Source: Bordetella parapertussis
GTDB taxonomy: Bacteria; Pseudomonadota; Gammaproteobacteria; Burkholderiales; SG8-41
Reading direction: 5' to 3'
Length of the DNA stretch: 64,000 nucleotides
Assembly (NCBI GenBank): GCA_945901405.1
Contig: CAMDLH010000002.1
Location: forward strand, 20,227-84,226
Shown: in pieces, positions 16,195 to 22,993 of the stretch
Layout: each line of letters begins with the position of its first letter
Position numbering within the stretch: the stretch's first letter is position 1
Made by a program: the position numbers and the translations under genes
Notes under the pieces: generated by a model
Told to the model about the DNA's origin: nothing
Database searches by the model: none
Seen by the model: only the letters and a program-made list of their open reading frames with translations

Positions 16195-18477
16195 CTACTT
16201 CGCCACTTGTATCGCCCGCCAGATCCGCGCCGGTGTCAGCGGCATATCCAGGTGCTTCACGCCCACCGTGCCCAACGCATCCAGCGTGGCGCTCACCAGC
16301 GACGGGATCGACGCCGTGCAGCCCGACTCGCCCACGCCCTTCACACCGAGCGGACTGACCTTGCTGGTGGTGGCGTGTTCTTCGCCGCGAAACTCAGGCA
16401 CAAGGCCGGCGCGCGGCATGATGTAATCCATGAAGCTTGCGGAGAGCGGCTGGCCGGATTTCAGGTCGTAAACAATCTGCTCACCGAACACTTGCCCCGC
16501 GCCCTGCACCACGCCGCCGTGCATCTGGCCTTCGACGATGGCGTGGTTGATGACTACGCCGCAATCATCGACGGCACAATACGACACAATTTGCGGTGCG
16601 CCGGTGTCGGGGTCGATTTCGACTTCGGTGATGTGGCACCCGTTGGGGAAAGTTGAGCCGAATTTGCCGTCGGCCATGATGCTGATGGTTTTGGATTTGG
16701 CGAGTTCGCCGAGTTTGATGGTGCGCTTGGATTCGCTGGATTTGAATTCGCCGTTCGCGTAATGCACTTGCGACGGTTCGAGTTTCAGTTCGAGTGCGGC
16801 GAGCGCCTTGCCTTCCTCGATCAGCTTCAGCGCCGCGATGTGGCTCACGCTGCCAACGCCCACCGTGGTGCGAGAGCCGCCGGTGTGGTTGCCGTCGAGC
16901 TTGCTGCCCGGCGCGCATTGCACCACTTTCACTCTTGCCAGCGGGATGCCCAGCGCATTGGCGACGATCGTGCCCAGCGTGGTCTCGTGACCGTGGCCCT
17001 GCGACTTGGATACGGTGTAGAGCGTCACCGTACCGCTGGCGTCGAGTTGCATTTCGACTTCGTCCTTGGGCGCATTGCCCGCGCCGGAGCCTTCGATCAC
17101 GGTGGAAATACCGAGGCCGCGCAGCTTGCCGGCCTTCGCCGACAGCGCGCGGCGCGCGGCAAAGCCGGCCCAGTCGGCGAGCACCAGCGCCTTTGACAAC
17201 ACGCCCGGCAGATCGCCATTTTCATAAACAGAACCGGTGGCTGTTTTATACGGGAACGCATTCGTCGGTATGAAATTACGCCGCCGCAGATCGGCTTTAT
17301 CCATGCCGATGTCTATCGCGGCCTGATCGACAAAACGCTCGATTACATAGGCAATATCCGGCCGCCCCGCACCGCGATACGAGCCCATCGGCGTGGTGTT
17401 GGTGAGCGGCACGCGAAACATCACGTACGCTGCGGGGATGTGATACACGCCCGTCAAACAGGTGGTGGTGTTGCGGATATGCCCCGCCGAGCCGGGCGAG
17501 AGATACGCGCCCATGTCGGCGATCCAGTTCAAACGAAACGCGACGAAGCGCCCATCCTTGTCCAGCGCCAGTTCGCCCTCGGCAATGTTGCCGCGGCCGT
17601 GGTTGTCAGTGAGGAACGATTCGACACGGGTTGAAATCCATTTGACCGGCGCACCCAGCGCATTGGCCGCGATCATCAGCGCGATGTATTCCGGATACGC
17701 CGGCGTGCGCTGGCCAAAGCCGCCGCCGACATCGTGCGCCTCGAAAATCAATTTGTCTTCGGGCACCTTGGTCCACGACGCCATCATCTTGCGCAGCGTG
17801 GTGATGCCCTGTGTGCAAAGGTTAAAGCGATACTCGCCGCTGTCCGCGTTGTAGGCCACCAGACACGCGCGCGGCTCCATCGGGCAAGGCGTCACGCGTG
17901 TGGAATCGACACGCAGCCGCGTTACATGCGCGGCATTCTTGATGGCTTCGGCAACGGCGGCCTCGTTGCCCGCTTCGGATTCGTACACCAGATTGCCGGG
18001 CACGGCCTCATCCAACAGCGGCGCGCCGGGTGCGAGCGCCTGCTCCGGGTCAACAATCGGCTGCAACTCGCGGTATTCAACCTCCACCAACTCTACGGCA
18101 TCCGCTGCTGCACCCGCACTATCCGCCACCACCAACGCCACCGCCTCGCCGACAAAGCGCACCTTGCCATGCGCCAGCACCGGCCGATCCAGCGCGCGCG
18201 CCTTCATGCCGCCCTTGCCCGGCGCGGCCAACACATGCGCCGCACGCACATAGCCTTCACGCACCGCGTCCCCTCCGGTGTACACGGCCTTCACACCCGG
18301 ATGCGCAAGCGCCTTCGCGGTGTTAACCGAAACGATCTCCGCATGCGCATGATCCGAACGCACGAAGTGCCCGTACAGTTGCCCCGGCACATTCCAGTCG
18401 GCGGCATATTTGCCGGTGCCGGTGATGAGGCGTTGGTCTTCGACGCGTTTACCGTCGTGGGGTGCGTGCATGTCCAT
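16195..18477 (-). CDS. Orphan molybdenum hydroxylase large subunit 1
   Basis: A 760-aa xanthine-dehydrogenase-family Mo subunit. Motifs: GGGFGQRTPAYPEY, GSYRGAGRPDIAY, GGSRTTVGVGSVSHIAALK and the catalytic-glutamate segment GVKGVGESGCTAS. The track ORF (841 aa) starts too early. The ATG at 18477 gives MDMHAPHDGKRVEDQRL, which aligns with the paralogue at 30732-33038 over nearly its whole length. Neither FAD nor 2Fe-2S subunit genes flank it, which is unusual because the family needs both to pass electrons on. It may borrow those encoded at 5.8-7.1 kb or elsewhere. A Bug gene follows. Confidence 0.9.
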   Translation of the reverse strand: MDMHAPHDGKRVEDQRLITGTGKYAADWNVPGQLYGHFVRSDHAHAEIVSVNTAKALAHPGVKAVYTGGDAVREGYVRAAHVLAAPGKGGMKARALDRPVLAHGKVRFVGEAVALVVADSAGAAADAVELVEVEYRELQPIVDPEQALAPGAPLLDEAVPGNLVYESEAGNEAAVAEAIKNAAHVTRLRVDSTRVTPCPMEPRACLVAYNADSGEYRFNLCTQGITTLRKMMASWTKVPEDKLIFEAHDVGGGFGQRTPAYPEYIALMIAANALGAPVKWISTRVESFLTDNHGRGNIAEGELALDKDGRFVAFRLNWIADMGAYLSPGSAGHIRNTTTCLTGVYHIPAAYVMFRVPLTNTTPMGSYRGAGRPDIAYVIERFVDQAAIDIGMDKADLRRRNFIPTNAFPYKTATGSVYENGDLPGVLSKALVLADWAGFAARRALSAKAGKLRGLGISTVIEGSGAGNAPKDEVEMQLDASGTVTLYTVSKSQGHGHETTLGTIVANALGIPLARVKVVQCAPGSKLDGNHTGGSRTTVGVGSVSHIAALKLIEEGKALAALELKLEPSQVHYANGEFKSSESKRTIKLGELAKSKTISIMADGKFGSTFPNGCHITEVEIDPDTGAPQIVSYCAVDDCGVVINHAIVEGQMHGGVVQGAGQVFGEQIVYDLKSGQPLSASFMDYIMPRAGLVPEFRGEEHATTSKVSPLGVKGVGESGCTASIPSLVSATLDALGTVGVKHLDMPLTPARIWRAIQVAK

Positions 18478-18591
18478 ATTGAGTTTATTCCTTGAAGCGG
18501 ATGGGAGCGAATGGAGATACTTAAAAGCGGATGTTAAACCTGGCGGGCGATGGTTGCCAGCGCGCCATGTCAGTTGCTGAGAATTATCAAT

Positions 18592-18610
18592 TGTGACACA
18601 CTGTGACACA
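18592..18610 (+). promoter_or_regulatory. Double TGTGACACA operator at antitoxin start
   Basis: Two copies of the palindrome TGTGACACA (18592-18600, 18602-18610) lie 10 bases apart, one helical turn. The second overlaps the ATG. This is a plausible autorepression site for the Phd-type antitoxin. There is no Shine-Dalgarno, so the transcript may be leaderless. Confidence 0.5.
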
Positions 18611-18861
18611 TGAAAACCATCTCCATTCGAGAACTGCACGAAAAGACCGGCGATTGGGTCAGGCGCAGCGTAACGCTCGGCCCCATTACCGTGACCGATC
18701 ACGGCAAAGTCGTCGCGCAAATCGTGCCCGTGCAGGCAATGCCGACGGTTAACCCCTTCGCCACGCGCAAGCTGCGCAAGGGTTATGCGCGACTGCGCGG
18801 CAAACTCAAAGGCGGCACGGACAGCACACTATTGGTTTCCGAAGACCGGGGCCGTGCGTGA
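18610..18861 (+). CDS. Phd/YefM-type antitoxin
   Basis: The 83-aa protein starts MKTISIRELHEKTGDWVRR and continues with PITVTDHGKVVAQIVP, the Phd/YefM DNA-binding fold that pairs with PIN or Doc toxins. The C-terminal basic and acidic tail (from about residue 50) would cover the toxin. It lies just upstream of a PIN toxin in another frame. Two palindromic TGTGACACA boxes over the start codon suggest tight autoregulation. It is the only intact toxin-antitoxin pair of this accessory island. Confidence 0.83.
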   Translation: MKTISIRELHEKTGDWVRRSVTLGPITVTDHGKVVAQIVPVQAMPTVNPFATRKLRKGYARLRGKLKGGTDSTLLVSEDRGRA

Positions 18862-18865
18862 AGCC

Positions 18866-19294
18866 GTGAGTTATTTCGACTCCGCATACATCGCCAAGTT
18901 CTACGTGGACGAGCCGGAAAGCGATGCCGTCAGGCGATTGGCAGAGGCCCTCGGGCGCGTGCATTGCAGCGCACTGGGCCGCGTCGAAGTCACGAGCGTG
19001 TTTCATCGCAAGTGGCGTGAGGGCGCTTTCACGGAAAGCCAATTTCGCGAAGTCTCCGCGCAATTCACCGACGATTGCGCAGCAGGGTTGTGGACATGGA
19101 TATCGATCACCGACAAGCTGATCGCCGATACTGCAGAATCCATTCGCACGCTAGGAAAAACCACGACAATCCGTTCCGCAGATGCGTTGCACTTGGTGTG
19201 CGCCAGAGCGCACGGGCTACGGCGTGTCTATACCAACGACCGGCACATGTTGTTGGCGGCGGCAATGTTTGGGGTTGAGGCAGTGGCGGCTTGA
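18866..19294 (+). CDS. vapC: PIN-domain toxin (VapC-like)
   Basis: A PIN-domain RNase toxin of about 142 aa beginning SYFDSAYIAKFYVDEPES, with the first catalytic aspartate at residue 4, a central glutamate (GRVEVTSVFHRKW), RSADALHLVCA with the third acidic residue, and YTNDRHML with the fourth. The ORF track starts at 18785, inside the antitoxin frame. Family members start just before the YFDS motif, so I chose the GTG at 18866 (another GTG at 18854 overlaps the antitoxin stop). It is preceded by its Phd-type antitoxin. Confidence 0.82.
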   Translation: MSYFDSAYIAKFYVDEPESDAVRRLAEALGRVHCSALGRVEVTSVFHRKWREGAFTESQFREVSAQFTDDCAAGLWTWISITDKLIADTAESIRTLGKTTTIRSADALHLVCARAHGLRRVYTNDRHMLLAAAMFGVEAVAA

Positions 19295-19343
19295 GGCGAC
19301 TGGCGCAATGAACAGAAAACCAAATTGAGCGACTTGTTGAACG

Positions 19344-19374
19344 TACGATAATGAAAGACTTGACCCCTCGCCCA
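19344..19374 (+). repeat. Dispersed repeat GATAATGMAAGACTTGACCCCT, copy A
   Basis: The sequence CGATAATGAAAGACTTGACC, followed by CCTCGCCC, matches an inverted copy at 22313-22341 at all but about three positions. Both copies abut broken toxin genes, so the repeat marks mobile-element or recombination junctions. Similar CAAGACTTGACCCC sequences recur in many proteobacterial intergenic regions (from memory). Confidence 0.55.
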
Positions 19375-19458
19375 CTGCTCACGGGCAACGTCAAGCACTT
19401 TGCCCCGATCAAAGGTTTGGTCATCGAACGATTCGATTTAACGCAAGACGCAAGCTAG
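19351..19458 (+). pseudogene. C-terminal remnant of a PIN-domain toxin
   Basis: In frame with an ATG at 19351 the sequence reads PLLTGNVKHFAPIKGLVIERF and stops at 19456-19458. This is the typical last segment of VapC toxins: a TGN motif carrying the last acidic site, then a hydrophobic strand. Everything upstream has been replaced by the dispersed repeat, so the toxin is dead. The first residues (MKDLTPR) come from the repeat and are not VapC-like. Confidence 0.6.
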
Positions 19459-19545
19459 AACGGCTGCACCAGATTTGGGCGAACCAGCGATGATCAAACC
19501 CATCAAAACCAAAGTCGGCTATCCGGTCCATTACAGACCGACGTT

Positions 19546-19576
19546 CGCTTTTTATGGAAAGTCAAATGTTATGGAA
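19546..19576 (+). repeat. Left terminal inverted repeat of RIT-like element
   Basis: Begins CGCTTTTTATGGAAAGTCAA. All 31 bases are identical to the complement of 21343-21373, and the next bases (TGCTAAGC versus GGTAAGC) are still related. Confidence 0.85.
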
Positions 19577-19629
19577 TGCTAAGCGGGTCGAACCCAGGGA
19601 AAGTAGCGTTCTGATCCTCTGATTGCTTT

Positions 19630-20625
19630 TCATAATACTTTGCCATGTAACGATGCGATCAATTTGTCCGGGACGGTGAACCGTCCCGGCCGAAGGGACG
19701 GCGGTACTGTGCCCTCAATGGTTTCAATTTTTTCCACAGGGTCGGCGTGAAGATACATTTCTGTCGTTTGCATAAAAGCGTGACCAAGCCATAACGAAAC
19801 CTTTCGCAAATCGCCGGTCGCCTGGTAAATCATCATGCCGCAGGTGTGTCGAAGCACATGAGGGGAAACATTCTTTCGCTCCAGCGTCGGACAGATCGGC
19901 GTAGCGACCCGCACATATTTGTCGAGTAAATATGCAAATCCGACCCGAGTCATGGACTCGCCCCTTGCATTGACGAAGAGTTCGGGCGTCGAGACGTTGC
20001 CCCGCACTGCCAGCCACGCTCGAATATCACTCGCGGTTTGTTTCCACAATGGCAGCGAGCGCTGCTTCCGTCCCTTGCCCATGACTGAGATCGTTGGTGT
20101 TGGCTGCAATGTCACCGCGTTGAGCCATAAACCAAGCAGTTCGGATACCCGAAGTCCGGTAGCAAAGCCAAGGTGCAGCATTGCCCGGTCGCGAATTCCT
20201 GAGCGAGTCCGGACGTCCGGTGCATTCAGGATCGCTTCCATCTCGGTTTTGGTGAGGTAGCTGATCAACGGGATGTCTGTTTTTTTTGATGGAATCGCAA
20301 GAATGCGCAGGCTTTGGTTAAGCACAGATGGCACGCGGTGCTCGACAAAGCGCATAAAAGATTTGATCGCAGCCAACCGGATATTGCGGGTGCGCGGGCT
20401 GTTACCTCTTTGCGATTCGATATACGCAAGAAAGTCCATAACCAGTGACGCATCCAGCTGCTCCAGGCACAGTTTGGAGGGCGTCGCCTTGAAGCGCTGG
20501 CTGGCGAACTCGAAGAACAACTGATAGGTATAGGCATAGCTTTCACAGGTATGGGGACTCGCTCCGAGCTGTACGGGCAGTCGTTCGCGCAAGAAAGCGG
20601 TGATATGAGGCGCAATCGGGGTCAT
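19630..20625 (-). CDS. Tyrosine recombinase, third member of a RIT-like trio
   Basis: A full-length 331-aa tyrosine recombinase. An N-terminal SAM-like core-binding domain (about 1-110, with GASPHTCESYAYTYQ) is followed by a catalytic domain with R159 (ATGLRVSELLG), K184 (GKGRKQR), H256 and R259 (HVLRH), H282 (LGHAFMQTTEMYLH) and the nucleophile Y291, so all catalytic residues are present. I start at the ATG at 20625: AGGAG lies upstream, and the ATGA overlaps the stop of the preceding recombinase remnant. The gene lies within 31-bp inverted repeats. It may still be active on them. Confidence 0.88.
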   Translation of the reverse strand: MTPIAPHITAFLRERLPVQLGASPHTCESYAYTYQLFFEFASQRFKATPSKLCLEQLDASLVMDFLAYIESQRGNSPRTRNIRLAAIKSFMRFVEHRVPSVLNQSLRILAIPSKKTDIPLISYLTKTEMEAILNAPDVRTRSGIRDRAMLHLGFATGLRVSELLGLWLNAVTLQPTPTISVMGKGRKQRSLPLWKQTASDIRAWLAVRGNVSTPELFVNARGESMTRVGFAYLLDKYVRVATPICPTLERKNVSPHVLRHTCGMMIYQATGDLRKVSLWLGHAFMQTTEMYLHADPVEKIETIEGTVPPSLRPGRFTVPDKLIASLHGKVL

Positions 20626-21220
20626 GGCTGATCTCCTGTTATGAAGGATTCGCACCTGTCGGCGATGTCTGTCATGAGTAGTGGGGTGCTCTCAAGGTAC
20701 CAGTAGGTACTCTTCGGGTGAGCGTGCCCCATGTAGGTGCCGAGCGCGAGCATATGGCGTGCGATGCGGTCCCGAGTATCGGGACATGACTAAGCGTACT
20801 ATCCCGGACGCCGCGCTGTGTCCGCATCCATTCCATAAATTCCAACAACAGGACCGGGGATTCAGCCAAACAAGGGGACGCGCAAGAAATTACAGCCCCG
20901 GTCGCTTCAAGGAAATCCACAAAAACACGGGAACCATGGTAGGCAGAGCTATGGTCGCCATTCGGCTTCCGAAGCACCCCTCGCTTCGCGAGGGCGTTCT
21001 GATATCGATGCAGCGTGTCTTGATCTAAATCACACACTGTTAGTCCATCCGCTTGTGCCCAGGCTGCGCAACGATGGGCCTCACGGGCATGACTGCGGAT
21101 GCATGCGCGGCGATATCCGCGGATTTCCAGCCACTTGATGAACTGAGCTAAATGACCACCAGCCGGTCCAGACTGAAATGCCGCGAGCGTACGGGGATCT
21201 TTGAAATAAGTTGCCAGCAT
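20622..21220 (-). pseudogene. Deletion fusion of first and second RIT-like recombinases
   Basis: From the ATG at 21220 (AAGGAG upstream) the frame reads MLATYFKDPRTLAAF through a SAM-like N-terminal domain to QRGVRDSTLS. It then goes out of frame near 20800 and the track ORF ends in unrelated residues. Read in the other frame, the DNA from about 20785 to the TGA at 20622 encodes RHMLALGTYMGHAHPKSTYW and YLESTPLLM, the C-terminal tail of the second trio member, with its catalytic histidine and tyrosine. One deletion therefore removed the first catalytic domain and most of the second gene. This cannot make an active recombinase. Confidence 0.75.
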
Positions 21221-21342
21221 GTTGCTCTCCTTCAAGGGTCACGCCCTGAAAGACAGCAGCATTATGGAAAGAAGATCAGGGCTTTCTCGATCAAAAAGGC
21301 CTCAGCAACGAGCCTATTGCCACCGCCTACCAACAGCTTACC

Positions 21343-21373
21343 TTCCATAACATTTGACTTTCCATAAAAAGCG
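21343..21373 (-). repeat. Right terminal inverted repeat of RIT-like element
   Basis: Complement of the left repeat over all 31 bases. It abuts and shares bases with a 36-bp palindrome on its outer side. Confidence 0.85.
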
Positions 21374-21401
21374 TCATGGAAAGCTTTCCATGACGCTTTT
21401 T
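21366..21401. terminator. 36-bp perfect palindrome (possible bidirectional terminator)
   Basis: AAAAAGCGTCATGGAAAG followed directly by its exact complement. The G/C-containing stem with A-run and T-run flanks would terminate transcription in both directions. It overlaps the outer end of the right terminal repeat and shares the TATGGAAAG/CATGGAAAG sequence, so it may instead be part of the recombination site. Confidence 0.6.
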
Positions 21402-21403
21402 CC

Positions 21404-21876
21404 ACGTTCCTCAGCCCACACTTCCATCAGCCTTCCTTGCGGTCGGCTTGCCCTCATCGGGCGAAAATACGGGTTTACCCTGTTTCGCTTGAGTAACATG
21501 AGTGGGTTAGACCCTGCCTATTCACCGGTGGCGTACATGTCCGCGTACTCCCATCCTATAAAGGAATAACCTGCCACGTGCCGTTTTGGCCCGAGCCTGT
21601 CAGCAGCTTTGGCTCGACTTGATTTACGATGTTTATCAGCAGTTCACTTACATTGGTCATACCATCCAGCCTAGCTTCTATCCGCATTGCTGCTCGCAGA
21701 TCGCGTCCCTTCCTCACGGCCGGAGCGCTGCCTTTCGGCGGGCTACATTGTCCCGATCGCTTCACACACAGCCGTTGCCAGTCGTGCATGGATCGGTAGG
21801 CTACTGGTGACGGAACACCAGGTTTCTCTATGTCAAAGTCCATTGAAACAATTACTCCAGCAACTTCAGGTCGCAC
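21404..21876 (-). ncRNA. Possible group II intron (ribozyme domain I) remnant
   Basis: The minus strand carries strings that resemble the 5' ribozyme part of bacterial group II introns: GCGAAACAGGGTAAACCCGT, ACCGGTGAATAGGCAGGG, TGACCGCAAGG-like segments and AATGTAAGTGAACTGC. The RIT-like element cuts it off at the 3' side, and no reverse transcriptase ORF remains. The ORFs in this stretch have no recognisable protein motif. The call rests on remembered resemblance only. Confidence 0.33.
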
Positions 21877-22105
21877 ATAGGAATTTCAAACCACCTTTGT
21901 GCATAGGTTGCACTGTATGCCCGGCTCGACTGCCGGTCAACCACGCTGCCATTGCCTCGAACCCTGTCGATTGCAAGCATAATCCGGCCATTTCCCCGCA
22001 AAACCAGCACCGCGCATCCTGTAAAGCCCGCTGTTTTCCCTCTGTCCGCGCGCAACCTCCGAGCCGCCCCCTCGGTCCGTGTAAAACCCAGCCGATACAT
22101 TAAAT

Positions 22106-22340
22106 TCACTCCAGCAAATCCACCCGCCGCCGCGCCGGTGCAATCGCAGGTGGCCGCGGATCAAGCCCGATGTGCGCAAGTATCTTTCCGATCACCGCTG
22201 GTTCTTCAATTACAGCAACGCGCTTCAACTTTCCCCCGCACGCACAGCGCTCAATGTCGATGTCGAACACACGCTTGAGCAATCGCGCCCATGTCATGCG
22301 CACAGGCTTGCCGGGCAAGGGGTCAAGTCTTGCATTATCG
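22106..22340 (-). pseudogene. C-terminal fragment of an IS91-family transposase
   Basis: The frame reads DPLPGKPVRMTWARLLKRVF, then IDIERCACGGKLKRVAVIEEPAVIGKIL and a short Pro/Arg-rich end. This is the conserved tail (cysteine motif plus IEEPAVI helix) of IS91/ISCR-type rolling-circle transposases, normally near residues 320-400. No upstream catalytic part with HUH or tyrosine motifs is present. The fragment begins at the dispersed repeat copy B, where it is joined to a broken toxin gene. Confidence 0.65.
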
Positions 22341-22341
22341 C
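22313..22341 (-). repeat. Dispersed repeat GATAATGMAAGACTTGACCCCT, copy B
   Basis: Minus strand reads CGATAATGCAAGACTTGACC then CCTTGCCC. It lies in inverted orientation to copy A at 19344 and at the junction between a toxin fragment and a transposase fragment. Confidence 0.55.
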
Positions 22342-22392
22342 AAGCAGGCGCGCAAGTTGCCATGACAGCGATTCATCAAGCAACAGGCGCAT
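22341..22392 (-). pseudogene. N-terminal fragment of a DUF5615-type PIN-like toxin
   Basis: An ATG at 22392, overlapping the end of the antitoxin pseudogene, starts MRLLLDESLSWQLARLLA, the typical opening of DUF5615 PIN-like toxins that pair with DUF433 antitoxins. After about 17 codons the gene is cut by the dispersed repeat. Confidence 0.55.
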
Positions 22393-22590
22393 GCTCGGAT
22401 GCGGCCTCTCGTACAAGCTTCAGATCCGTCACGGCTTGTTCGCGTGTCACGGATGGATAATCCGCCAGAAATTGATCAAGGCTCTCGCCCGCTTCAAGGC
22501 AATCGAAAAGATTAGTGGCACGCGTGTCCCGACAAATACAGGAACACCACCCTGGATGTCGGGATCACGGTGTATGACGAGCTGGTTCAT
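22376..22590 (-). pseudogene. Frameshifted DUF433 antitoxin
   Basis: GGAGG precedes an ATG at 22590. The first frame reads MNQLVIHRDPDIQGGVPVFV then GTRVPL. Near 22512 the frame breaks, and the remaining family sequence NLFDCLEAGESLDQFLADYP and SVTREQAVTDL continues in another frame to the TGA at 22376. Together these make a complete DUF433 antitoxin with one small deletion. The cognate toxin start overlaps its end, as in intact pairs. Confidence 0.7.
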
Positions 22591-22656
22591 GAATTCACCT
22601 CCGATGCGGCACATCATAACGCGCTTAGTTTGCCGCGAATAGCATCACGGGTACGT

Positions 22657-22854
22657 TCATGGTGCAAGGCGTTCGTCCTCGACAGGATCAGGCGAGCTGA
22701 ACGGGCAATGCTTGCTCTCGTAGGCCTCGATCTGCGTCACAAGCGCTTCCATTTCCTCGGCCTCCGGCGTGCCTGCGGGCGCCTGAAAAATCACATCGAG
22801 ACGCTTGAATGCCGCACGCAAATCTTGTTCGTTACGGATTGGCTTGATTGTCAT
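22657..22854 (-). pseudogene. Truncated HigA-type antitoxin
   Basis: From the ATG at 22854 the 65 residues MTIKPIRNEQDLRAAFKRLD to EAYESKHCPFSSPDPVEDER match the N-terminal domain of HigA antitoxins (MTIKPIR, then VEAYExKHxP). The helix-turn-helix DNA-binding half that should follow is missing, and no HigB toxin is nearby. It could still be translated as a short protein but could not bind DNA as a normal HigA. Confidence 0.6.
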
Positions 22855-22993
22855 TGGCAACTCGAACGTTGGGGTTCGCTGCACTCACCGCCAACCTACA
22901 ATTTCATCGCGTCTTGCGAGTAGCTCTCGTTTCACTTGCTGTAAAGAAGGGGTTTAAGTGCTGCAATAATAAAACTGTTAGTCCGCGCAACCG

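Larger units (their letters stand above)
19546..21373 (-). mobile_element. Decayed RIT-like (recombinase-in-trio) element
   Basis: A 1.83-kb element bounded by 31-bp perfect inverted repeats carries tyrosine recombinases in one minus-strand operon. The last gene is intact and resembles the third recombinase of the trio. The first two survive only as a fusion of the first one's N-terminal half with the second one's C-terminal tail. The order and the ATGA overlap match intact RIT elements. Expected intact size with three genes would be roughly twice this. I see no obvious flanking target duplication. Confidence 0.72.

Noticed and set aside
16195-18720. 841-aa version of the Mo-hydroxylase
   Set aside because: The extra 81 residues have no similarity to the paralogue and end at the Met that aligns with its start.
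19936-20017. CRISPR-like spacing of short repeats in the recombinase region
   Set aside because: No regularly spaced repeats were found here or anywhere in the window; apparent repeats are codon patterns.
21556-22109. ORFs 21556-21876 (-) and 21852-22109 (-) as genes
   Set aside because: No recognisable domain, and the DNA looks like ribozyme or transposon-end sequence rather than protein-coding sequence.
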